Below, piece by piece: positions 14,247 to 21,795 of a DNA stretch of 25,749 bases (positions are counted from its first letter, which is position 1; each line of letters starts with the position of its first letter). The translations under genes and the position numbers were made by a program. The notes under the pieces are model-generated. The model made no database searches. It saw nothing but the letters and a program-made list of their open reading frames with translations, and was not told where the DNA came from. The stretch lies in the IMG/VR virus record IMGVR_UViG_3300042141_000168, positions 1-25,749 of that record. One strand, written 5' to 3'. This DNA comes from a virus.

Positions 14247-14481
14247 GCAATCTTCGACCGCTTGCTGACGACTATGTTCAATTTTTTTTCACTTGGTTGC
14301 ATCACGCTGCACAAACCAAGCAAGACTCAGAAACATTCTTTGAACAAAATCAACGTGTTGGTGTCATCTCAAGTGTGCAATTCGAATCCCGTTAGGGTCG
14401 CTTTGATTATCAAGCACTTAGGTTGGGTGCTGACAACTACTGACAAGTTCACTTCGAACCTCAGTAACTTACAAAAGCTCT
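14247..14481. promoter_or_regulatory. Divergent control region between integrase and terminase
   Basis: No gene fits here. The region separates the leftward and rightward blocks and holds several repeats: CTTGGTT (14292-14298) with AACCAAG (14314-14320); TGTTCAA (14275-14281) with TTGAACA (14340-14346); the palindrome TTGATTATCAA (14403-14413); and a tandem CTGACAA at 14430-14436 and 14440-14446, spaced exactly 10 bp. A T8 run lies at 14282-14289. These look like regulator or integrase-arm sites. No full consensus promoter is clear on either strand. Confidence 0.5.
14381..14401 (+). other. Candidate attP core resembling a tRNA 3' end
   Basis: TTCGAATCCCGTTAGGGTCGC reads like a tRNA T-loop (TTCGAAT), the 3' side of a T-stem (CCCGT) and an acceptor 3' strand. 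The 5' side of the T-stem (expected ACGGG) is missing, so this is not a complete tRNA. Integrases of this family often use the 3' end of a tRNA gene as attB, and the segment is 135 bp from the integrase start. Low-to-moderate confidence. Confidence 0.35.
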
Positions 14482-16371
14482 ATGGCAAATAAAAAAACAA
14501 GGGCCGAAAAGAAACCCGTTAGTCCTGTAACGGCCCCACAAACTCCAACACCGGGAAATTTTTTTTATGGGCGTGACTGGGGGGAGATGAGCGAACTCCA
14601 GATTGAGTTGGTGTGTTTTCTAACCGGGCTGTCTGTGGCAGACGGCGGGCTCGGTAAGTCTGAACACTTCTGGAATGTCGTTGCGATGCTGTGGCCCATC
14701 ACAAGTCGAAAGCCTTTTATTCGGAACCCGTGGGGCGAGCGGATGGTGGATGAGTGGTGCAAGCACAACTTCAGCTCTGTGAGCGGCTGCGCGAGCAGTA
14801 GCAAGACTGATACGGCTGCTGTGTGGGGCATCGTGAATTGGCTCGCGGCCCCCCTTGATACGAAGGTTCTTTGCACTAGCACCACTCTGCGCGAGAGCCG
14901 CAAGCGTATCTGGGGCTCTATCGAAGATTATTGGAACGCGCTGCCAGATGGCGTCCGCATGGTGGGCAAGCTCGCTTCGTCGTTCGGTCTTATACGGCTC
15001 AGTGAGGCTATGGGCGTGCGGGGCAGCGAAAAGTGCGGCATCGAATTGATACCGGGAGAAAAGAAAAGGGAGAAAGAGGCGACGGGAAAAATAATTGGTA
15101 TCAAAAACAAGAGGGTCATCCTCATTGCTGATGAGCTTCCAGAGCTGTCGCCTGCGATCATGCAAGCGGCGATCTCTAACTTAACTGCAAACCCGTATTG
15201 CCAAGCCATCGGCCTTGGGAACCCTGCGAGCTACTACGACGCGCATGGCATCTTTGCCACTCCCAAAGCGGGTTGGAAGAGCATCTCGCCGGAAGACTTC
15301 GAGTGGGAGACGATTTACGGGCACGCGATCCGATTTGACGCGACACTTTCGCCAAATGTCGTGAATAACGATGACTCACTTTACCCGTGGCTTCCGACTG
15401 TGAGGCGGCTGGAGGAGGCAAAGAAAAACATGGGGGAAGACTCGTTCGGCTTCTGGCGGCAGTGGCGTGGGTATTTCCCCCCAGAGGGCGGCGAGCAAAC
15501 CGTCTTCAGCGAGACGGACATTATATTTTTCGGATCGGAACGGACGGATGTGGAGTGGGCGTCGCCGCCGACGTCCGTTGTAGGGACCGACCCCGGTTTT
15601 ACAAACGAGGGGGACCGCACCGTGGCTTACTTCGGGCTGTTTGGCGAGGAGATGCACACTGGCCTGAGCGTTCTTCTTTTGACGGGCTATGAAATTTTGA
15701 AAGACGACATGACCGACAAAACTACTCCTCGCAATTTTCAGATTGCCCGGGCGTTTAAGCGGGAAAGCGAGCGCCGAGGAGCCACGGCGAGACACGCAGG
15801 CGTGGACGTGAGTGGGTCCCCTGCGTTCGGCGACATCGTCGCCCGCGAGTGGAGTTCGGAGGTTTACCGTTCGCAGTTCGGGGGAAAGTCCACAATGAGC
15901 CGCGTGGGCGAGGACCGGGCGATGGCAAAAGACCGTTACGCAAACCGAGTAACAGAGCTGTGGTTCGAGGCGCGAAATTACATGGAGTTCGGGCAGATTC
16001 GCGGGGTCGAACCCGATCTAGCCCGTGAGCTGACCGCCCGCAGATACACTACTGGAGCCACTGCGGGGAGCTTAGACGCTACGGTAGCCATCGAGCCCAA
16101 GAAGAAAATGAAAGGCAGGACAGGGGCTTCCCCAGACATAGCGGATGCGTTCCTTGTATTATTCGACCTTTGCCGCACCCGTCTTGGGTTTCGAGCGCAA
16201 GCGGGGGTGAAAGCAGGGAAACAGAAGTCCGAGAACTGGCAGCAGTTCAGAAAAAAGAAATTGAAACTCGGGGGCGTCGTGCCGAAAAAAACTTTCAAAA
16301 CTTTGATCTACGAAGGCAGCGGGCCGACATTGCGGATGGGGGCTGCGAGAGGTTTAAATTTAATTCGTTGA
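14482..16371 (+). CDS. terL: Terminase large subunit
   Basis: A 629-residue packaging motor. The ATPase domain has a deviant Walker A, SGCASSSKTD (K108, T109), a Walker B VILIADE (D217, E218) and the NPAS segment after it. The RNase H-like nuclease domain shows three acidic clusters: VVGTDPGF (D370), AGVDVSG (D442) and SPDIADAF (D552, D555). The protein recognises and cuts concatemeric phage DNA and drives it into the prohead through the portal. It is the first rightward gene, and no small terminase precedes it here. The start ATG 14482 lacks a clear Shine-Dalgarno. The basic, low-complexity N-terminus (KKTRAEKKPVSPVTAPQ) is probably disordered. Confidence 0.95.
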   Translation: MANKKTRAEKKPVSPVTAPQTPTPGNFFYGRDWGEMSELQIELVCFLTGLSVADGGLGKSEHFWNVVAMLWPITSRKPFIRNPWGERMVDEWCKHNFSSVSGCASSSKTDTAAVWGIVNWLAAPLDTKVLCTSTTLRESRKRIWGSIEDYWNALPDGVRMVGKLASSFGLIRLSEAMGVRGSEKCGIELIPGEKKREKEATGKIIGIKNKRVILIADELPELSPAIMQAAISNLTANPYCQAIGLGNPASYYDAHGIFATPKAGWKSISPEDFEWETIYGHAIRFDATLSPNVVNNDDSLYPWLPTVRRLEEAKKNMGEDSFGFWRQWRGYFPPEGGEQTVFSETDIIFFGSERTDVEWASPPTSVVGTDPGFTNEGDRTVAYFGLFGEEMHTGLSVLLLTGYEILKDDMTDKTTPRNFQIARAFKRESERRGATARHAGVDVSGSPAFGDIVAREWSSEVYRSQFGGKSTMSRVGEDRAMAKDRYANRVTELWFEARNYMEFGQIRGVEPDLARELTARRYTTGATAGSLDATVAIEPKKKMKGRTGASPDIADAFLVLFDLCRTRLGFRAQAGVKAGKQKSENWQQFRKKKLKLGGVVPKKTFKTLIYEGSGPTLRMGAARGLNLIR

Positions 16372-16386
16372 CAAAAGGTTTAAACC
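16351..16386. repeat. Paired GGTTTAAA boxes before the portal gene
   Basis: GGTTTAAA occurs at 16351-16358 and again as the palindrome GGTTTAAACC at 16377-16386. The same 10-bp palindrome recurs at 20431-20440 in the capsid leader. Both lie just upstream of structural genes and may be sites for a phage regulator. Confidence 0.45.
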
Positions 16387-16399
16387 ATTGTATGCACAA

Positions 16400-18688
16400 A
16401 TGCCTTTCGTGAATAAGCGCCGTAACACTTCTAAATCCTCGTCACCCAACGAAACTACAGCTTCCAGTTTGGAGCTTCAGCCTTTTCCTGAAAAGGGGAA
16501 ACCGGGATCGCGGGTTAAAAATCTCAAGGCTCTGCATTCGGTTTACACACGATTCTTACGCGATGATGAAAAAAGTGCTTACAATCGTTCTCTTGTCCGT
16601 GATGCTGCGGACGGCGCACCCCCTTATGAAGACGCAACAATAGAGCAAGAGGGCAGGTTCAATTTAAACTTCCACGATCTTTCGGGGCTGCTTGACGAGC
16701 GCAACGCTACATACACAGACCTGATTGACAGCACTGCCGACCTTGCCCGTTTTTATTTTCCAGAAAGCACCGACGACGCAGGGGGCAGCGAGCGTGAAGA
16801 AAAAGCCGCGATCATCGGGGAGGAGTTCACACAGCTCAACCGCCATGACTGGCCCGACTTTTATCCGCACTGGGATATGTTGGTGAACGAACTAAGCCAA
16901 CATGGAGTTTCGCTTGCTTATTTTGCTGATGAGACAACGTGGAAGTGGAAATCGGCGGGGTTAGATGAATTCCTTATCGCACGCCAATGCCGCGCTTCCG
17001 AGGATTCGGTGGATGTCATGTTCATCCGAGACAAAGTCCCGGTTCATGCTTTTTATAGTTACGTCAAAGACGAAAAGATTGCTCGCGGCGTAGGCTGGAA
17101 TGTCGATGAAGCGCGGGCAGCTTTAGTCAGAGCGACTACCAATAGTTCGGTTAAGGCGCGTTCGTGGGGGCGGTATTGGGCAGAGACCGTGGATGAGCTT
17201 GCGAACAATGATTTCGGGAGCACCTACTCTAAGTCGTCTGAGGTCGATTGCGTTCATGCGTTGATACGCGAGTTCGATGGGTCCTACTCGCATTACATTT
17301 TTAACGAGGACGGAACCGGAGAAGACTTTCTTTTCAAGCGGGTGTCACGCTACCCCAGCAACGAAGACCTTTTTGCTATTTTCACTTCCCGGGTCGGGCG
17401 GAATGGGAAATACCATTCTGTTCGTGGCGACTTGTGGAGGGCTTACCCCGAGGCTCAGGCCCTAAATCGTCTCCGTTGTGCGGCGTTGGATTCGACGGCG
17501 CACTCCATGGCGATCCTGCTTCAGCCAAACGACCCTGAGTCCATGGAGGATTTTGCGCTCGTGCTAAACGGCCCTGTGGCGTGGCTCCCTCCTGAAGCCA
17601 ATGTTATTCAGCAACGGAGCAACCCGAACCTTGCACAGAATGCTCTTCCTATGATCCAAGATTTGTCTTCGGTCATGCGGACAAATCTGGGGCTCCCGGG
17701 ACCGCAGGGGGAACTTCAACAGGCGACCACAAAATACGGGCAAACCTATCAGCAGTTGCGCGAAGGATCGCTGACGGGGGCACAAGTCACCCGTTTTTAT
17801 CGCACATGGCGTCGGCTTCTCTCCGCGCAGTTCCGACGCATTCAGCGCATCGGTCCGGACAACAACAAGTATCCGGAGATTCAAAATTTTTATACTCGGT
17901 TGGCGCTTCGCGGAGTGATGCCGGAAGATGTATTTGCTATCGAGCGCGTCGAGCCTTACCGCTCGGCTGGAAGCGGCTCAGTGGGTGCGAGGCTCCGTGC
18001 CTACGATGGAGGGATGGAGACAGTTGGGATGCTTGACGAGGTGGGGCGTGCTAGATTTTTACGGGATTTCTACAGCGAAAAATTCGGGAGGGACCTTTCA
18101 GCTCAGTATGTCGGTAAGTCGCAGAAACCGCGCTTTATTGTGGACGCCCGCATGGCGGAATTGGAAAACGCCTCCCTTCGCACAGACCCTAACATTGTCC
18201 CAATGCCCGGAGAAAACGATCTTATCCACTCTCAGATTCACTTGGGCAAAGCCAACGAGCAGTTGCAGCAAGTCGAGGAGCTTCTGACACAAAAAGGCGA
18301 TGTTGATCCGACCCCCGCGATGCCTGTGTTGGGCTACATTCAGACGCTCCTTCAGCATACGCAACCGCACATCGAAGCGATGGCGCAAGACCCAACAAGG
18401 GAGGGGCAGTTCGTAGAATTCCGCAAAGCGTTCCAGCAAATTTCTGCCCGCACGGAGAGTATGGCCGAGCTGGCGCAGCGCCTCACGCCGAGTGACGAGC
18501 AGCAGCAAGAGCAGATGACCAAGCTCCAGATGAAGATGCAGGAGCACCAGTTGAAGATGCAGATAATGCAAGAGCAGCACCAAGCGAAAATGGTTTTGAA
18601 AAGTCAGGACGTTCAAAACCGGGCCAGCCTCCGAAAATTTCAAACGGATACGAAGCTGGCTATGGAACTGAGCAGGCCGCGTAAATAA
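16400..18688 (+). CDS. Portal protein (large, podovirus-like)
   Basis: 762 residues from ATG 16400. The frame opens earlier at a TTG (16388), but ATG is preferred and several neighbours begin Met-Pro. The protein follows the terminase by 28 bp and precedes scaffold and capsid genes, the canonical portal position, and its size fits large portals of short-tailed phages. Sequence support includes a helical N-terminal wing (YNRSLVRDAADGAPPYED), a central mixed region (LWRAYPEAQALNRLRCAAL) and a long Gln/Met/Lys-rich coiled coil near residues 690-745 (QMTKLQMKMQEHQLKMQIM). It would form the dodecameric ring at the unique vertex through which DNA passes. Identity rests on synteny and size as much as on motifs. 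Confidence 0.85.
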   Translation: MPFVNKRRNTSKSSSPNETTASSLELQPFPEKGKPGSRVKNLKALHSVYTRFLRDDEKSAYNRSLVRDAADGAPPYEDATIEQEGRFNLNFHDLSGLLDERNATYTDLIDSTADLARFYFPESTDDAGGSEREEKAAIIGEEFTQLNRHDWPDFYPHWDMLVNELSQHGVSLAYFADETTWKWKSAGLDEFLIARQCRASEDSVDVMFIRDKVPVHAFYSYVKDEKIARGVGWNVDEARAALVRATTNSSVKARSWGRYWAETVDELANNDFGSTYSKSSEVDCVHALIREFDGSYSHYIFNEDGTGEDFLFKRVSRYPSNEDLFAIFTSRVGRNGKYHSVRGDLWRAYPEAQALNRLRCAALDSTAHSMAILLQPNDPESMEDFALVLNGPVAWLPPEANVIQQRSNPNLAQNALPMIQDLSSVMRTNLGLPGPQGELQQATTKYGQTYQQLREGSLTGAQVTRFYRTWRRLLSAQFRRIQRIGPDNNKYPEIQNFYTRLALRGVMPEDVFAIERVEPYRSAGSGSVGARLRAYDGGMETVGMLDEVGRARFLRDFYSEKFGRDLSAQYVGKSQKPRFIVDARMAELENASLRTDPNIVPMPGENDLIHSQIHLGKANEQLQQVEELLTQKGDVDPTPAMPVLGYIQTLLQHTQPHIEAMAQDPTREGQFVEFRKAFQQISARTESMAELAQRLTPSDEQQQEQMTKLQMKMQEHQLKMQIMQEQHQAKMVLKSQDVQNRASLRKFQTDTKLAMELSRPRK

Positions 18689-18690
18689 TT

Positions 18691-19050
18691 ATGCCGAGAA
18701 AAACCAAAGTCGCCGCGAGGCGCGAACTCCCGAAGCCTTTCTCTCTTGAACAGTGGGCAAAGGACGACCTCAAACGCCAAAGGCTTGTAGAGTTACTCGA
18801 AGACCCCGTGTTTCAGGATGCGCTTGAAACTCTTGAAGCAGCCTACACCCCCGCTGTCCCTTCTTATGTGGCTACTGAATCTAGTGCCACAATTCCTTCC
18901 CAAGCTGATTTAAACAATCTCCTAGCGCTTCGACACGTCCACCGTGCCGGGTATTTCGGATTTGCTAACGCGCTCCGAAACCTCACACGGGAGCGAGTAT
19001 TGAAGCGAGCCGAGCGCTCTCCATGGGGCGACCTCGTGCCGACTGAATAA
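18691..19050 (+). CDS. Small structural-block protein, 119 residues
   Basis: Function not recognised. It sits between portal and scaffold with 2- and 3-bp gaps, so it is translated with the head genes. The N-terminus is basic (RKTKVAARRELPKPF), followed by a helix (EQWAKDDLKRQRLVELLEDP) and a C-terminal helical segment (LALRHVHRAGYFGFANALRN) with basic residues. The alternating charge would suit a head-assembly accessory, a minor capsid component or a portal-bound factor. No catalytic motif is present. The start ATG 18691 is tightly placed after the portal stop, which favours translational coupling. Confidence 0.75.
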   Translation: MPRKTKVAARRELPKPFSLEQWAKDDLKRQRLVELLEDPVFQDALETLEAAYTPAVPSYVATESSATIPSQADLNNLLALRHVHRAGYFGFANALRNLTRERVLKRAERSPWGDLVPTE

Positions 19051-19053
19051 TCT

Positions 19054-20262
19054 ATGCCAACCGAAACAGCACCAGCACCAGCAGCGGCTCCAGCAGCCGC
19101 TTCCGTTCCAGACACCACTACAACATCCACACCAGAGCCAGCAAAAGGCGGGTCGTTTATCGAAAACGCGCTTGCGGCTCTGTCTGGGGGTGGTGATGAG
19201 CCCAGCAACGGGCATGAGCCGCCCACTCCACAACAACCAGCGGTAGAGCCAAAAACTGAGCCCCAGCAAAACTCCCAAACACAAGACAGGGACGACGAAG
19301 ACGCTAAGGCTGAAGCTGACATCAAGCGCGAGACCGCTAACATGCCTGCTTCTCAGCGGGCGGCTTTCACTAAGCTGCGATATGAAGCTCGCGATTTGAA
19401 ACGCCAACTCAAAGCCGCGATGGAGGAAAAACAAGTGGCTCAAACCCCGGCTGAGAATACTGAGGCAAATGCGGAGTTGGAGCGCCTGCGCGGGGAATAC
19501 GAAGCCATGAAAACCAAGATGGCTGACTATGAGAACGAAGCGTATGTGACCCGCCTCGAAAGCACGGAGGTTTTTCAAAAAGAAGTCACGCAGCCCCGCG
19601 ATTCCGTCGCTACAGCAATCTCCGACATCGCGAAGCGCTACTCCGAAATCGACCAAGACGCTGTTGTGGCGGCAGTTCGTAGCGGCGATCCAGACCGCGT
19701 AAGCCGGGTCACGGCTGACATGAGCGAGTTTGATCGCTATCGGTTTTATCAGCACGTCGAAAAATACCACGAGATCAACGCTCGCGAAGCCAGTCTCCGC
19801 GAAAACTCCAAGGAGTCTCTCGAAAACATTTACCGTTCCCAGCGCGAGCAACAACAAGCTCGTGCCGCTGAAGAGCGGACGCAGTGGGATAAATCTATTT
19901 CCGATGTGTGGAGACAGCTCGAAGAGGATTTCCCGGTCCTAGCCAATGTGGACGGGGACGAAGACTGGAACAAAAAAATGGAGAGCGTCCGCAGTTTTGC
20001 GTCTCCGGATCGTTTTGAAAAACTCACAGTCAGAGAACGTGCCGAAGCGCTTCATCGCGCAGCCGCGTTCCCAGTCTTGGTTACAGAACTCGAAGCCGCG
20101 TTGGAGGAATTAAAAACAGCACAGGAGAAGCTCTCCCAGTATGACAGCGCCACTCCCGGTGTCTCAAGCAGCGGGCGCGAACCAAGTTCTTCCATGGGGT
20201 TTGGTAATGGCGGCTTTGTGGAAAACGCGCTCAGTGAATTCAGGCGGCTTGGAGCCCGATAA
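19054..20262 (+). CDS. Capsid scaffolding protein
   Basis: A 402-residue, highly charged, mostly helical protein lying directly before the major capsid gene, as scaffolds do. The N-terminal 90 residues are Ala/Pro/Thr-rich and probably disordered. Residues about 100-370 form long helices rich in Glu, Lys, Arg and Gln (ARDLKRQLKAAMEEKQVA, SQREQQQARAAEERTQW). The peptide F-[IV]-E-N-A-L appears at both ends, GGSFIENAL (32-40) and GGFVENAL (386-393), suggesting duplicated capsid- or portal-binding hooks. There are no Cys residues and few hydrophobic cores, typical of scaffolds. It would guide prohead assembly and leave on maturation. No protease domain is visible, so removal may not need cleavage. 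Confidence 0.82.
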   Translation: MPTETAPAPAAAPAAASVPDTTTTSTPEPAKGGSFIENALAALSGGGDEPSNGHEPPTPQQPAVEPKTEPQQNSQTQDRDDEDAKAEADIKRETANMPASQRAAFTKLRYEARDLKRQLKAAMEEKQVAQTPAENTEANAELERLRGEYEAMKTKMADYENEAYVTRLESTEVFQKEVTQPRDSVATAISDIAKRYSEIDQDAVVAAVRSGDPDRVSRVTADMSEFDRYRFYQHVEKYHEINAREASLRENSKESLENIYRSQREQQQARAAEERTQWDKSISDVWRQLEEDFPVLANVDGDEDWNKKMESVRSFASPDRFEKLTVRERAEALHRAAAFPVLVTELEAALEELKTAQEKLSQYDSATPGVSSSGREPSSSMGFGNGGFVENALSEFRRLGAR

Positions 20263-20284
20263 AAATAATTGGAAAAATTATTTT
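20262..20284. promoter_or_regulatory. Perfect 9-bp AT-rich inverted repeat overlapping the capsid promoter -35
   Basis: AAAATAATT (20262-20270) and AATTATTTT (20276-20284) flank GGAAA. The repeat starts at the scaffold stop codon and overlaps the TTGACA box. It could be a weak terminator for the upstream genes, an operator, or an AT-rich upstream element of the promoter. Confidence 0.5.
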
Positions 20285-20311
20285 GACAGGTTGAAACATA
20301 AAGATTATACC
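20283..20311 (+). promoter_or_regulatory. Sigma-70-like promoter for the major capsid gene
   Basis: A perfect TTGACA (20283-20288), a 17-bp spacer and TATACC (20306-20311, four of six bases). An AT-rich tract lies just upstream. Transcription would start near 20318, giving a leader of about 190 nt before the capsid ATG. A separate promoter for the most abundant virion protein makes biological sense. Confidence 0.6.
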
Positions 20312-20504
20312 TGAAGTATTGCGAGTTGGTGCTGCTTACACCATCCGGTGCGCGTGAGGCCGTAAACCCATTGCTGACAGATTAAAAACGGAACGCCACG
20401 CCCGCAAAAGTGCGGTGGCGGATTCGACCCGGTTTAAACCAATTAAATAAACTGGGCGTCGGCCAATGGAGTTCCAAAACCTCAATTTTAACGCACATAC
20501 GATT
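20312..20504 (+). other. Structured 5' leader of the major capsid gene
   Basis: No gene is seen here. TGGTG (20327-20331) pairs with CACCA (20339-20343). A long stem follows: CGCCA (20394-20398) with TGGCG (20416-20420) and inner CCGCA with TGCGG around AAAG. GGTTTAAACC (20431-20440) precedes CTGGG, which pairs partly with the preceding CCC. The leader may stabilise or regulate the capsid mRNA. An ATG at 20466, in frame with the capsid gene, would add 13 residues. Confidence 0.5.
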
Positions 20505-21731
20505 ATGCCAACTCCAAATACAACAGCACCAGCTATCAACGACATCATGGTCCGACTCTCGGGCCAGATTTCGCCCGAGATTTACTCTCGCGGCATCCAC
20601 ACCAGCGTTTGGCTTGACCTTCCTAAGCAGGAAGCATGGCCTGAAGGCATGGGAACAACTCTCAAGGTTCTTACCATGGGTCGTTCGCTTCCACGAAACA
20701 CTATTGAGTGGGAGGACGTCGCTCCATCCGATTCGGCAGCAGCAGACAAGGGAGGAGCTTGTATTCCTCCTGTTCAGCGCCTCGAACTTACCAACAAGTT
20801 CGCGCAGTATAACCTCCAGCAGACTTCGTTGGAGTCTCCTGACATCTGCTTGCTCGACCTCGTCACGGCTTTCCAAGCCGAGCAGCAGCTCTCCCACATG
20901 ATGGAGGTTCTCACTGAGAACACCCGTCAGGTTTGGATCAGCCGCAACCGTTCTGAGTATATTCGGCTCTGCCCGAATAAATTCATTGCTACGGACACAG
21001 GCTGGCTCGAACCTATCGCTGCTGCTGCCGGGTCTACCGACAACATGGCTTTTGCCAAGCAGCTCCCGACTCAGAATCTTACTGGGGGCCACCTAAAGCG
21101 CATTTACGCCCGTGCGATCCGCGCTGGCGCAGGCAAGAAATCCTACGGCACTGTGGACGGTCGCCCGACCTTCATGGCTATCACAGGCATGGAGACCAGC
21201 GAGCAGATCGCCCAAGCCACTGAGTATCGTCAGGACCTCCGTTGGAGCGACCGCGTCCCTGAGCTTCTCACTCCTCTTGGCATCGAGAAGATGTTCAAAG
21301 GATTCTGGCTCGCGGACGATGTGAATCCTCCTCGCTACACCACAACTGGCACAGCAGGCTCTACCCTCGCTTTCGTTGAAGTGCCTCCTTACATCTGGTC
21401 TGGCACTGGCGCAAACGCTGAGCTGGTTGAAAACCCAGCCTACGAAACCGCTCCTTACGAAGATACCATTATCTTCCACCAAGAAGCGGTCCGCCACGTC
21501 ATCATGCCTCCTGCGAAGAACTACGGCCAACTGAAGTTCGATCCGCAGAGCTATCGCGGCGATTGGAAATGGCTTAACATCCAACACCGCACCGACAATC
21601 CGGACGGCAACTACGGCTTCTTCCGTGGTGTGTTCGCCAGCGGAACCAAGCCCGTATTCCCACAATACGGCTTCGTTATCCGCCACAAGCGCTGCAACCT
21701 GCCGATTGAAGCCTCGGCTTGCGCTGCCTAA
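20505..21731 (+). CDS. Major capsid protein
   Basis: 408 residues from ATG 20505 (MPTPNTTAP); an in-frame ATG at 20466 is possible, but the neighbours' Met-Pro starts favour the shorter form. It follows the scaffold and has its own promoter and long leader. Composition is typical of a capsid subunit: mixed alpha/beta, no long disordered region, many Trp and Tyr, two aromatic-rich C-terminal segments (YRGDWKWLNIQHRTDNP, NYGFFRGVFASG) and a C-terminal FVIRHKRCNLP. Codon choice is strongly biased to C-ending codons, as expected for high expression. The HK97-like fold is assumed from position, since no diagnostic motif can be seen by eye. The N-terminal 20 residues may act as an arm. Confidence 0.88.
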   Translation: MPTPNTTAPAINDIMVRLSGQISPEIYSRGIHTSVWLDLPKQEAWPEGMGTTLKVLTMGRSLPRNTIEWEDVAPSDSAAADKGGACIPPVQRLELTNKFAQYNLQQTSLESPDICLLDLVTAFQAEQQLSHMMEVLTENTRQVWISRNRSEYIRLCPNKFIATDTGWLEPIAAAAGSTDNMAFAKQLPTQNLTGGHLKRIYARAIRAGAGKKSYGTVDGRPTFMAITGMETSEQIAQATEYRQDLRWSDRVPELLTPLGIEKMFKGFWLADDVNPPRYTTTGTAGSTLAFVEVPPYIWSGTGANAELVENPAYETAPYEDTIIFHQEAVRHVIMPPAKNYGQLKFDPQSYRGDWKWLNIQHRTDNPDGNYGFFRGVFASGTKPVFPQYGFVIRHKRCNLPIEASACAA

Positions 21732-21748
21732 GTAGCAGGCTCCCTACC

Positions 21749-21781
21749 GAGCGGCAGTGGGAACTAACCCCGCTGCCGCTC
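21749..21781 (+). terminator. Strong stem-loop after the capsid gene
   Basis: GAGCGGCAG (21749-21757) pairs with CTGCCGCTC (21773-21781), and the stem continues through a G-U and three G-C pairs to about 13 bp with a 7-nt loop. It is followed by TTGG and the next gene's ribosome-binding site, not a T-run, so it is more likely an mRNA-processing, stabilising or partial attenuation element than a full terminator. Confidence 0.55.
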
Positions 21782-21795
21782 TCTTGGAGACTGAT

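Noticed and set aside
14282-14320. Hairpin with a T8 run near the integrase start as a terminator
   Set aside because: On the plus strand the T-run lies before the hairpin, not after it, and on the minus strand it reads as A-run, so neither orientation gives a rho-independent terminator.
16368-16396. TTGACA followed after 17 bp by TATGCA before the portal gene
   Set aside because: The -10 match is poor, and the predicted start of transcription would fall after the portal ATG at 16400, so it cannot serve that gene unless the start codon is wrong.
18922-19857. Leftward frame of 311 codons antisense to the scaffold gene
   Set aside because: It is low-complexity and Cys/Trp/Gly-rich, a mirror of the Ala/Pro/Gln-rich scaffold codons. 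It is the only leftward frame of note in the rightward block.
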